Shown: positions 1 through 9,258 of the stretch, piece by piece
Layout of the letters: each line of letters starts with the position of its first letter
Position numbering within the stretch: position 1 is the first letter of the stretch
Assembly: GCA_951230915.1 (NCBI GenBank)
Contig: OX579633.1
Location: 24,338,574-24,402,573, forward strand
Direction of reading: 5' to 3'
DNA: 64,000 bases
Origin: Antitrichia curtipendula
Lineage: Eukaryota; Streptophyta; Bryopsida; Hypnales; Leucodontaceae
Translations under genes and position numbers: made by a program
Notes under the pieces: generated by a model
Database searches by the model: none
What the model saw: only the letters and a program-made list of their open reading frames with translations
Told to the model about the DNA's origin: nothing

Positions 1-1330
1 TAAAGTATTTTGAAAGTAAGAGGTGGTTTAGGAGTCTTCGAAAGATTCTCTAAAAGATTATAGTCCCAAAAGATTCTTTAACTGTTCTTTAAGAATATTT
101 CTAATTGTTGTTAGATGGATTCCAATTCTAAGTTACTAATCTAAATTTAGCAATTTCTAAATTCTAACTAGCTACCGGGGTTCTAATTGTTAATTTGTTT
201 TTTTTAAATCTAATCTAAAGAATGAAAAAAAAAGTCAAATGAGTTTTGAAAATCATACTTCGGTATCGAAAATGTCAACAATTCCGTCGTCGCAATACAC
301 GAACATAATCGTCTCCTCGTGGTCCTCCATTGCCTTTCATGAGTCACGCCATTTTAGTTAAATTTGAATCAATTGTTGTTGAATTGTAGTTCTAAATCCT
401 ATTTAAAAGTCAAGTTTTGTTAGTTTTAACAATTGAGAATAATCCTTTGGTTTTAGGAATTTAATTTAGATTGAATAAATTAATTAAATTTCCCAAGTTT
501 TCAATGAATAGTAATATTATTCTTTTGCCAATCGTTTAATAATTTTTAATTAAATATTCCAAAGATATTAGTTGTTGTTTGTTTGTATCTATTTGGCTTA
601 TTAGGCCTAATAAAACAAATACCGAACATAAAATAAACAACTAATTTGGATTTGGAATCTTAATTAATAACTAAAATCAACCAAATGAATAGTAATCTAA
701 TAAAATAAGCTTAAATAATCGAAAACAAATCTATCGATAAATAGTAAAAGAAATTTAGCAATCCAAACAATCTAACTTCAATAGCAAGATGCTAACGGAA
801 GGAATAAAATAATCAAAACAATCCAAAACTCAATAGTAAGATACTAACCTTAATAGTCTTTTGATTCTTCGTCTTCCCTTGTTAGTCTTCTTATGATCTC
901 TCTTTTCCTTCACTTCTTATGTTGTTGTTGTTGTTTGAGGAGCTATGGTATTGGAGAGATTTGTGAAGTTTGGAAAAATTCTTGGTGTTCAATTTCTTCC
1001 CAAAAACTCAAAATTTATGTGCATGGCGAGCAACGGCCTTAGCTTATAGAATTGGATTTGGGAATGTTGGATTTGCAGACTCCCTGGACTCCTTGTGAGG
1101 CGGACTTCCCCTCCCCAGCGACCTGACAAAACCCAACGACCGATTGAAATCCAGCGACTGACTAAACCCAGCGATCGACTAAACTAGCGACTGACTGAAC
1201 CCAACGACCGACGGACCCAACGACCGACTTGAACCTCAGCGATCTGACTGAACCCAGACTCACACTCAAACCTTTTTTAGACTCACTGAAATTCTACATT
1301 AGTCACCTCATCAACTAATAAGGCTACTTT
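1..1330. other. Left flank of the giant element, no gene seen
   Basis: AT-rich sequence with no supported coding region. Around 1100-1270 there is a run of degenerate short repeats of the kind CCCAACGACCGAC / CCAGCGACTGAC. The sequence resembles decayed retrotransposon or other repeat DNA, but no LTR pair or protein remnant could be recognised. Confidence 0.5.
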
Positions 1331-1422
1331 AACTAATTGTTGGATTTTTAGGATAACTAAAGCAAAGCAATTCTAACTAATTGTTGGGTTTTTAGGATAA
1401 CTAAAGCAATTCTAACTAATTG
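1331..1422 (+). repeat. 44-bp tandem repeat, left half of the target site
   Basis: One full 44-bp unit (1331-1374, starting AACTAATTGTTGG), one 39-bp unit lacking CAAAG (1375-1413), and the first 9 bases of a third (1414-1422). The array stops exactly where the 24-kb element begins and resumes with the missing part of the unit at 25607. This is the host sequence into which the element inserted. Confidence 0.9.
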
Positions 1423-1443
1423 AAGGCCATATTCATTAAAATG
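1423..1443 (+). repeat. Left terminal inverted repeat of the giant element
   Basis: Begins AAGGCCATATTC directly after ATTG. It matches the reverse complement of 25586-25606 at 20 of 21 positions. Confidence 0.88.
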
Positions 1444-1960
1444 GGACAATCTGGTCAAATGTAGACTTATTTTCCCTTCACTTCAATGATAAGTTGTTGA
1501 AAGAAAGGCTAAATATAGGCAATCTTATAACTAATACATCAAAAAACTACAAATTAAAAATAGACTTATACATGGGAATCTAAGAAGTATGTGACATTTA
1601 GAATGCCATACAACAATGAAAGACAAACAAAAATAAGGTCTTGCCAAAGTTGAACCACAATTCTACATAAGAGTCAGAAAGTAAGTGACATTTTCAAAAT
1701 TGGATAAAATCTTTCATTCAAAACCATCAATTTACTTAAGAATCGATGTACATATCAAACAAAATATGTGACTCTGTGTATACATTTCACTTCCAAGGAA
1801 ATGAAGTCCGGATTGATTTGATGGCCGTATTACTCCCTCAAGGCATATGGAGCACTCTATTGACTACTTTTTTGTATGTAACTGATATTCTATTAATAGT
1901 AAGAAAATGATATTCGCGTTGGCATTCTTTGTACACAAGAATCACTAGTCTAATCACGAT

Positions 1961-2863
1961 TTAGGGTTTTGAAGACTCCTTCGCTGCCTTTGCTTCTTTC
2001 ATCTTTGCCCGCCCTCTCATAATATCTTCGTATCGAGAATTCCCCTGCGGCCTACTTCCAATGCTAAATCCACAGCATGCCCCCACTGAGAGTGATTCAC
2101 TGTAATTCGCCTTCTTTTTTGAATTGCTTCGAGGACTCTCTGAGCTCGAAGGAACTTGAGGAGCCGATGTAAGCCCCAATCCCTTGACACTTTTTTTGTA
2201 CGCGTGTCTATTTCCAAGTGACACTCCAGCACGAAGAATCCTACGTCGGAAGCTACCATTACCCGATTGCGAAGACCCGCCACTAACAGGTTGCTGAGAA
2301 GGTGACCCAACATCCAAGGGGCGAGAGATCTCACTTGCACTACCCAAATCAAATTGACCCTTCTTGGTTCCCACCGCCAATGTGTTACCTCCCTCATGGT
2401 TTGTGCCTAGGATAGGTGTATGCGCCGATCCAGGATTTGACTGAACTTCATCATCGACTCGACGTCCCTCCTCAGCTTCTTCAACATGGGCATACAGTTT
2501 TTTATTGGAGGTAATTTGGTTACGTTTAGTGGGCGAATACAGCCTCAGTTCACTTGGTATAGACTCTGCCCGCTTCAACGGGGACGGCGAGCAAATTGGT
2601 GTCCTCACTGGTCCTCGACTTGGAGGGCTGTCAACAACGCCTTCCTCGACATCCCCCTTGGTGAAATCGATTGCTGCCGATGCTGCGTCCGCGGCGGAAC
2701 ACCTCACATAAAGTCTCGAATGGGGTGCCGGAAAGCAGCTCCCTCCACCTGATTCAGACATTCTTGACAGGGAAATCTCCGATCCAGAAAGCAGACTCCT
2801 AGTTAGGTGGTGCTTGGATCCGGAGCGCAAAAGAGATCCATCAACCTGAATGAATAAGAGCAT
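1961..2863 (-). CDS. Basic, serine-rich protein of unknown function
   Basis: I do not recognise this protein. The open frame ends in TAA at 1961-1963. It could start at the ATG at 2861-2863 (300 residues) or be an exon entered at 2845, because TTATTCATTCAG|GTTGAT is a good acceptor. The C-terminal third is rich in Lys, Arg and Ser, with clusters such as SFRRRILRAG and NSKKKANY, as in nuclear or nucleic-acid-binding proteins. It lies just downstream of the FCP1-like gene on the same strand and might be a 3' exon of an alternative transcript. One copy of the element's palindrome lies at 2883-2901, just upstream in what would be intron or leader. It is the gene nearest the left end of the element. 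Confidence 0.45.
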   Translation of the reverse strand: MLLFIQVDGSLLRSGSKHHLTRSLLSGSEISLSRMSESGGGSCFPAPHSRLYVRCSAADAASAAIDFTKGDVEEGVVDSPPSRGPVRTPICSPSPLKRAESIPSELRLYSPTKRNQITSNKKLYAHVEEAEEGRRVDDEVQSNPGSAHTPILGTNHEGGNTLAVGTKKGQFDLGSASEISRPLDVGSPSQQPVSGGSSQSGNGSFRRRILRAGVSLGNRHAYKKSVKGLGLTSAPQVPSSSESPRSNSKKKANYSESLSVGACCGFSIGSRPQGNSRYEDIMRGRAKMKEAKAAKESSKP

Positions 2864-2882
2864 ACAAAAATGAGACACAAAA

Positions 2883-2901
2883 TACCCTCGACCCGAGGTA
2901 A
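2883..2901. repeat. Element palindrome, copy next to the leftmost gene
   Basis: TACCCTCG-ACC-CGAGGTA, a slightly degenerate copy in the spacer or intron upstream of the basic protein exon. Confidence 0.75.
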
Positions 2902-3082
2902 TACGGTAAACAAGAAGAGACGGCAGCCGATGAAGATTCGGCCAAAGAAAGGTTACATTAAAACCAGAAATTGGCCGGCGTTTATAATCCGCAGTCAGAA
3001 AATACACAATGCAAAACCAAAATATTTACAGAATTATCCTTGGAAACATTCATTTTGGTCAAAAGACAAAATATCACGATTC

Positions 3083-4158
3083 CTATTTCCTACACGCCTC
3101 AGGCTCGATAACTAATTTAATCCCGGGTAATTCGTAGCGCATCCCAACATTGGCAGCCGATTCTCTCATTCCTTTTACAATACTTGACATTAAGTAATGC
3201 GATTTCGTCATTGGTTTTACGCCGATACGATTGGCCTCCACATATTTTCGTAAGTGCCCCGGATCACAATCCTCCTGCATCCGACGAAGCCAGGGGACCA
3301 GGCTTGCCATAAGAAAATTATCACTAGGAGATTTATGATCCCACTGCTCGAGGAATATCGCATTCTCGTTCTCATTACACAAACTCTTCTTCGGCGAGTC
3401 GTCAATGAGAATAGTGTTGTCTTTGCTAAAAGACATGCCGTCACTAGGATGCAAGAACAATTGGTCGCCCAACACTTTTAGGTACAAGAGCTTGTACGTG
3501 TCTCTAGGATGGTGGAGGAATTTCCCCCGAGACGTTTCAATCTTCCCACACTGTTCCTGTTCTAAAGTTTCAAAGGATTCCTTTGAGCCTCCAAAAAGGA
3601 ATTCCGCTACGGGCTCTGCAGTTTTCTTCACCATCGAGCTCCAGACTACAACACGGTTTGCAAGCTGGAAGATCTCATCCAGGAATTCTCGAAGGCCAGG
3701 GCGAACGAACACGGCCTTCGTCCCCACGACAGTTGGAAATTCAGTCGACAAAATATTGTCCTTGACATCGTACGTCCTCAAACCCTTAGGTATACTCGAC
3801 CTACCCACGCACTCACATAGAATCCCATTCAAGTCGAGCACGACGTTTAACCACTTCGTTCTTTTCCTGGTAACAAAAGAGGACACATTCGGCGCTAGAC
3901 TGTCTTCGCGACCCTCCGATACTACCTGATCAAAGCAAAACACAAGAGAGATATAGTTACCTGTTTAAATGCGGAATCAGGTGAGCCAGAAAGCGGGGCA
4001 AAGCATTGTATCCCACTATGCGACTGTAGGACTCCTCCATTAAGAGACTTTCTGAGAGCCAGTGAACGGTGCACACTTGTTACATTTTTTGGCTGGACAG
4101 AAAACATCGACAATACCGATTCATCAGGCGATGGTCGATTGAAGTTTATGGTTTTCAT
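3083..4158 (-). CDS. FCP1/SCP-like (NIF) HAD-family phosphatase-like protein
   Basis: Model: exon 1 4158-3961 (ATG at 4158), intron 3960-3926, exon 2 3925-3083; 346 residues. The HAD motifs of the FCP1/NLI-interacting-factor family appear in order: LDLNGIL at about residue 97, VVWSSM at about 160-164, and LIDDSPKK at about 241. FCP1/SCP enzymes dephosphorylate phosphoserine, classically on the RNA polymerase II tail, using DxD in motif I. Here the second Asp is Asn (D-L-N), so activity is doubtful; plant relatives with DLNG are known to me from memory. The intron would be only 35 bp, though it has a clean CAG|GTAACT donor and a GATCAG acceptor and is needed to change frame. The gene lies inside the giant element and is probably captured cargo. 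Confidence 0.75.
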
Positions 4159-4696
4159 ATATTATAACCAAGCAAAATATATCATGATACATCCGCCAAA
4201 ACATTTCTTCCTATCGGGCTGCTCACTAAATCGTACAAGTGAAAACCAGACAAGGACAATAATATCTACACTATACTACAAAACCCAGTCAAATACGAGT
4301 TGAGCGTCCGCGCCACACAATCACAGACCGGTCACTCCATCCTGTCAACCAGAATGAATGCAAATAAGAGCCCCCAAAAAAGAATGGCAGGTTGATGGAA
4401 ACCAGAGAACGTGTGCATCCATCACATGGCATTTTATGGACTCACTTGAAATCATAAGGGTCACAAGAGTCCGGTGATTGTACCTCCACTGATTCATTTG
4501 CCTGAGAGTCGTTGACGTTCCGGTCGGTTTCCTCGTGGTCACCAATGTCATCCTCATTCTCGTAGTCCACGAGCTGCTCATCAGTTGGTGGATTTGAGTA
4601 TTGCAACTCCGCATCGTCAAACCGCAGAGAATCATCCTTACCCTCCTCGCACGCTTCAGCGACTGCCTCGCCCTCCAGGATCAAGTCATCGTACGA

Positions 4697-4719
4697 CTTA
4701 TCCTCGGCACGAGGATAAG
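4697..4719. repeat. Element palindrome inside an exon (copy 1)
   Basis: CTTATCCTCG-GCA-CGAGGATAAG, 10-bp perfect arms around three bases. It lies within the coding part of exon 3 of the methylase-like gene and is read on the minus strand as TYPRAEDK. Confidence 0.9.
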
Positions 4720-4876
4720 TTATCACATTCTCCGCGCCACCTGCAGCCGCTGAAGTACACAGCTTCAACGGAGGACGATCATGATCTGCCTCACCAGATT
4801 GCTGACACATGCCGGACACAACACACCCAGTACCAGGCACAACAGGTCCTTCTATTGAAACAGAGACCTTCAAGAT

Positions 4877-4899
4877 ATTACCCTCGACCCGAGGATAAT
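4877..4899. repeat. Element palindrome inside an exon (copy 2)
   Basis: ATTACCCTCG-ACC-CGAGGATAAT. Also in exon 3 of the methylase-like gene, read in the same frame as DYPRVEGN. Two independent copies giving the same YPRxE peptide show in-frame tolerance of the palindrome. Confidence 0.88.
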
Positions 4900-4991
4900 C
4901 AGACTCACCCGAGGGAGTGATGTGAAGCTCAGAGACCTGAGAGGCCGAGACGTCCACAACCTCATCGGCCACTTCTTGTTGGGAATAATCA

Positions 4992-5153
4992 CACTAGTAG
5001 AAAATCTGAAATTTTTGTTGTTTTGGTCGCGTTGATGATCAACAATTTTCTGCTGATTTTGACAAAAATCAACTGATTTTTGTCAAAATCAGCAGAAAAT
5101 TGTTGATCATCAACGCGACCAAAACAACAAAAATTTCAGATTTTCTACTAGTG
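4992..5153. mobile_element. 162-bp palindromic CACTA-type MITE inside an exon
   Basis: Ends CACTAGTAG...CTACTAGTG, flanked by TCA on both sides (4989-4991 and 5154-5156), the 3-bp duplication expected for the CACTA superfamily. The two arms are an almost perfect hairpin of about 80 bp each. It lies in the third exon of the methylase-like gene; removal with one TCA gives uninterrupted frame across the site (QADD to YSQQ). Arm identity suggests a recent insertion. Confidence 0.92.
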
Positions 5154-6142
5154 TCATCGGCCTGCGACTGAGTCGACTGCGAATCTATTCGAGACTGTAG
5201 AGCTTTCAATTTCAACTTCAGCTCTTCATTCTCGGATTTCTGGCTCTCAGAAATCTCCAAGACCTCCTTCATTTTATTCCTAGTAGCAATTTCCAGATCC
5301 TTCTTTTCTTTCTGCTTCTGCTTCTTTCTTTCCTACCAGTCCCGTTCTTCCTTCACACGGGCAAAAGTCGCCTCAGACGGCGCGGAGACTGCCTCCTTGT
5401 CTACTCCTGACTGAGGTCCGTCATGGCGTTTCCTGAGGACCTCAGTATCTTCTTCGCTATTACTAAGGAGAATTGGCGTCTCTAAGGTCCCCCCGATCCT
5501 TTGTTTTGATGGCTGAGGTGGATCATCCTCAGTGTCCACCGTATTTACAAGCTGGGAACCCAACGGATTTGGCTCAGACATGCCCGTAGGTTCCATACGG
5601 TCAGAAGACATGGGTGGATTTCCCGTGGAAACCTGCACATCCTCCATTATGTGAGGAGATGGACCAGAGTCATCTGCCACATTCAGATGACTGTCATCTC
5701 TCACTCCCGTTGCATCTATATCCATTGGATCCTGTGCATCAGCATCAAAGTCAAGAGCAGAAGATTGCGCAGTTGTGTTGGTCCCATACTGATCAATGCC
5801 AACAGGTACCGGATCGGAATCTAATCTCGGACTTTGGGATCGCTCTGAATTTCCACCAGAGTCAAATGATGCGTCATTACTATCCGTTGGAAGCGTTGCG
5901 GGACGACTGTAAGGCCCCATAAGTGTAGGCCGGACATAGTTTGGCCCATATGCTGAATTCATGTGGAGAAAGTCATTCATGTCCAACCTGTCAAAACTCG
6001 TTGCCATAGCTCTCTCCCTTTTGTACACAACAGAATCGTCTATTCCGTAGAAATATGTGCCATACATCTGAAATGAAAATACGGGGTTCATCAAGACAAT
6101 ATCGTAAACCAAGACAGTGGCCATCCCATTCATTATAGAAAA

Positions 6143-6279
6143 TAACCTCGAATCGAGGATAAACCAACAGATCAGTTCATTTGTACATAAAACAATTTGT
6201 TGATGGGAATGTGCACACGTTGATGACAAAGACAAAATAAAGAGATTCAGACTAGAGTTAACCTCGACTCGAGGATAAT
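6143..6279. repeat. Two element palindromes in intron 2 of the methylase-like gene
   Basis: Copies at 6143-6161 (TAACCTCG-AAT-CGAGGATAA) and 6258-6278 (TTAACCTCG-ACT-CGAGGATAA). Both are inside the 227-bp intron 6068-6294, one near each end, so a folded intron RNA would carry a hairpin near each splice site. Confidence 0.85.
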
Positions 6280-7806
6280 TGACATACGCATTACCTTGGC
6301 TGCCAACATGCACTTTGAGCCGGTGTAGATGCCAAGAACGTTTTCTCCTGGCCTTGCGAATGTTGATAGCATTTCCAGGTAGAATTCCATACGTAGCTCG
6401 GATGAATAAATCCTCAACTTGGACTCGTTGTTCCGTGCGTAGTCCTCATAGTACGGTAAATGCTTTGGCGTTTTGTACTCTTCCCTTGCGCTAAGTGAAA
6501 GGAGCTTAGCGTGGTCGTCGTTCTTCTTGAATAGGAAAATTAGAGGAACCTCGGGGACGCTTGCCCGACTTGATATGTTATTAATTCTCTCCGCCTTGCC
6601 AGGTATGTAACAAGACATCTTGGAGTCGTAATCTTGCATATTTGAGGCAATGTAATTCGTGATCGTGTCCATGTCCAGAAAATCCCCAACTATCCAGAGC
6701 CAGACGCTCGGTGTACTCATTCTCGGCTCCATTTCCTTGTCCAGGTCCTTCAGGAAGAGCAGCAGTGGTGGGTCGACATTGTTGGGCTTCTTCTCGGGTT
6801 TGTGCTTCGGAGCCTCTCGAAGATCCATAACATCTAACCCCACGACATTGCCGTTGTATTGCCAAGATTTGGTCTTCACTAACGCCATGGAAACTCTCTC
6901 AAATCCACGAATGTCAACATCTCCAAATGAGGGCTTCACTTGGTACTTCAAAGTGATGAACTGCCGAAAGAAGGGAAGAAGTTCAGGAAACTTGTCGATG
7001 AAGTCCTCTGCCCGTCTTGTTTTGCCTTCGTTCGTGAGACGCTTCGTGAAGTAGGCAGCTTGAGTATTTGCCAATAAGAAATCCCACGTCGATGAAGAGA
7101 ATTGGTGCTTCTTCTTCCACGTCCGCCACGTAGTGTCGATCACATTCCCGGCATCATCTCTGAACTTCATTGATTTCTTGATTGCCTCCAACTCCTCGAA
7201 AATGAGTTTCTTGCGCTTTCTTCTTTCTACCCAGTCTGAGTAATGCTGGTTGTCTTCAACCGGAGTCCTTAGTTTGCGGACGGATAGCTTTGGATACGGG
7301 CGCGATCGACCGGGAGTCTTGTTCAGCAGATGGAGAGCAAAGTCTCTGTAGTCCAAATCTGTGAACTGCCCACAGAACCTGAAGAACTCCCTTGAAAGAA
7401 GAAAAGTCTTAGGACTAAACTTCTTCTCTGCCCTGTACTCCTTCGTTGTGTTGGGATCCGTTAACCTCCCTTCGTTGTTACTCACAATAAAATCATCCCA
7501 CAACTTATACAACTCATCCGGCAATGTAATGATTTTGACTTCATTCTTGATGTCCGCGGTATTCTTGATTGTGCTTCCATCCTTATCCGGATTAATATTC
7601 CTGAATCGGGTAATGGCAAGCGTCGTGAATTTCTGCATTTTAAAACACTCCGTTTGTCAGACACTACTAAATATCTGACGGTGGGGTCAATCCACATATC
7701 AACAACAGACTGGAACGTGCCATGCACCCGATGCTCAATCCTCTACATTCCTTAGATATACAACAGATTTAACTTCTTGTGCATGGATATAAGAGCATCG
7801 AATCTG

Positions 7807-7827
7807 ATAACCTCGACTCGAGGATAA
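7807..7827. repeat. Element palindrome in intron 1 of the methylase-like gene
   Basis: ATAACCTCG-ACT-CGAGGATAA within the 216-bp intron 7633-7848, about 20 bp downstream of the donor. Confidence 0.87.
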
Positions 7828-9258
7828 TGAGAAGATCGGTATACTTACAGTGTACTGGGTCAGATTCGGGACCGCGTTATTCTTGCGGTCAGACGGTTCG
7901 CTCGCAAGGATGCATGGCCGTTTCAGATCAATCCAAACGTTGCGCAATGCGAGGATTTGGTTCCCCCACGTTGGCTGGGCATGGTGAATGTGGTTTGTCT
8001 TGTTTAAGAACTCGGAGATGTTTGTTAACTTCACCGGATCCAGTGACCATACAAAGATTGCACTCCACGTCCGGAGCTCTTTCCGCCGTATCTCTCTGCA
8101 GCTTAAAGTTTGCAACTCCTTAGAAGCCGCGACACTATGCTGACCGTTGATGATCATGAACTTCCCCGACTTGATCTCCTCCCATGACCTTGGAGCAATC
8201 TTCAGGAGTCTTAGGTTGTCATCTATTGGGATGAGACATAACTTCTGCCTTTGGGTTTTTGCGTCACCAAGCTCTAGGAGCCTTCGTCTAGTTCTAGCCA
8301 CCGTATGATCCTCGAGCTTCCGAACCACAAAGAGGTCTTTTGCGGGGTAGCATTGATTGATCCCCACATCGTACGCCTGGCTATCGAAAAGGAAACAGGA
8401 ATTATGGTTCTCCCAGAACTCTTTCTGGTACTGTGTGAACTTTTCATGGTCCTCAGGAGCTTTGGACGTCTCCTCTCCCGCTCCTGGGAGATCAGTTAAG
8501 GCTGATCCCGAATTCCCGATCGCTCTCGGTAAGTCGGCGGGGGTTGACTTACTTCGCCTCTTACTCGTCTCGCCTTCTACTTGGTCCGCTGCTTTTCTCT
8601 TAGTGGCCCCCGAGCGAGACTGACCCTTTCCGCTTCCACCCACATCTTCTTGTGCTGGTTCCTTCGGATTCTTATCCTTGATCCTTAATCTGATCCCACC
8701 TCTCAACGGAGCCTGGGCAATGCACTCTATTGCATACCAATCAAGGGACGTGAAAATTGCGCTCACTCTCCGACTGTAAGAGGTATGTGAGACTGGGTTC
8801 CATGGCCAGAACTTAGTTTCGAATTCCGTGGCCAGTGAATCTAAATGAGTCCTTGGAAGGTAAGAGAGAAGGTCTGCAAGGTCAAACTGCCCTACCCCGT
8901 CCTCAATTTTGCTGACAATCGAGTGAACATGACCTAAATGGACTCCACAGTCATCTACTTCTTGGAGAACAATGACGAGGTAATCCTCCCGGTGTTGCTC
9001 GACGAGTGTCACCTTCTCATTCAGATTCCAGGGCAAAAATCGGATCGTTCCTTCTGGCTTGTAGCGAAAGAAGACATAATTCTTGTATCTATTCACACCA
9101 AAATTCCACTGGACGACAATATCTCTAAACTTCCAAAGCTTCCCGTAATTCACTGGATTCTCTTCAATGAATGGTTTTTCAAATGGGTTCTCAAATGGCT
9201 CGATGAGGAGCTCGGTGTCATTGTAGTCGTAACTGCTGTCTTCGGCGCCTTCATCCAT

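Larger units (their letters stand above)
4442..9258 (-). pseudogene. ParB/DGQHR-like plus beta-class DNA methyltransferase-like protein (interrupted)
   Basis: Three exons: 9258-7849 (470 codons), 7632-6295 (446 codons), and 6067-4442. Both introns are phase 0 with good sites (ACT|GTAAGT, AAG|GTAATG, TTTCAG|ATG). Residues 370-379 read INGQHSVAAS inside GKFMIINGQHSVAASKEL, resembling the ParB N-terminal/DGQHR box, preceded by LIPIDDNLR. Exon 2 has VDPP at about 757-759, in the place of the DPPY motif. The exon 2/3 junction reads PGENVLGIYTGSKCMLAAK then MYGTYFYGIDDS, in the place of motif I and strand 2 of a SAM-dependent methylase. The DPP-before-motif-I order is that of beta-class N6A/N4C DNA methylases. 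Phage-type ParB-methylase fusions are a known architecture. The C-terminus is acidic with a coiled-coil-like KKQKQKEKK...ELKLKLKAL stretch. Two lesions: an in-frame TAG at 5333-5335 and a 162-bp MITE at 4992-5153. The TAG could be avoided by a poor 57-bp intron. Confidence 0.7.
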
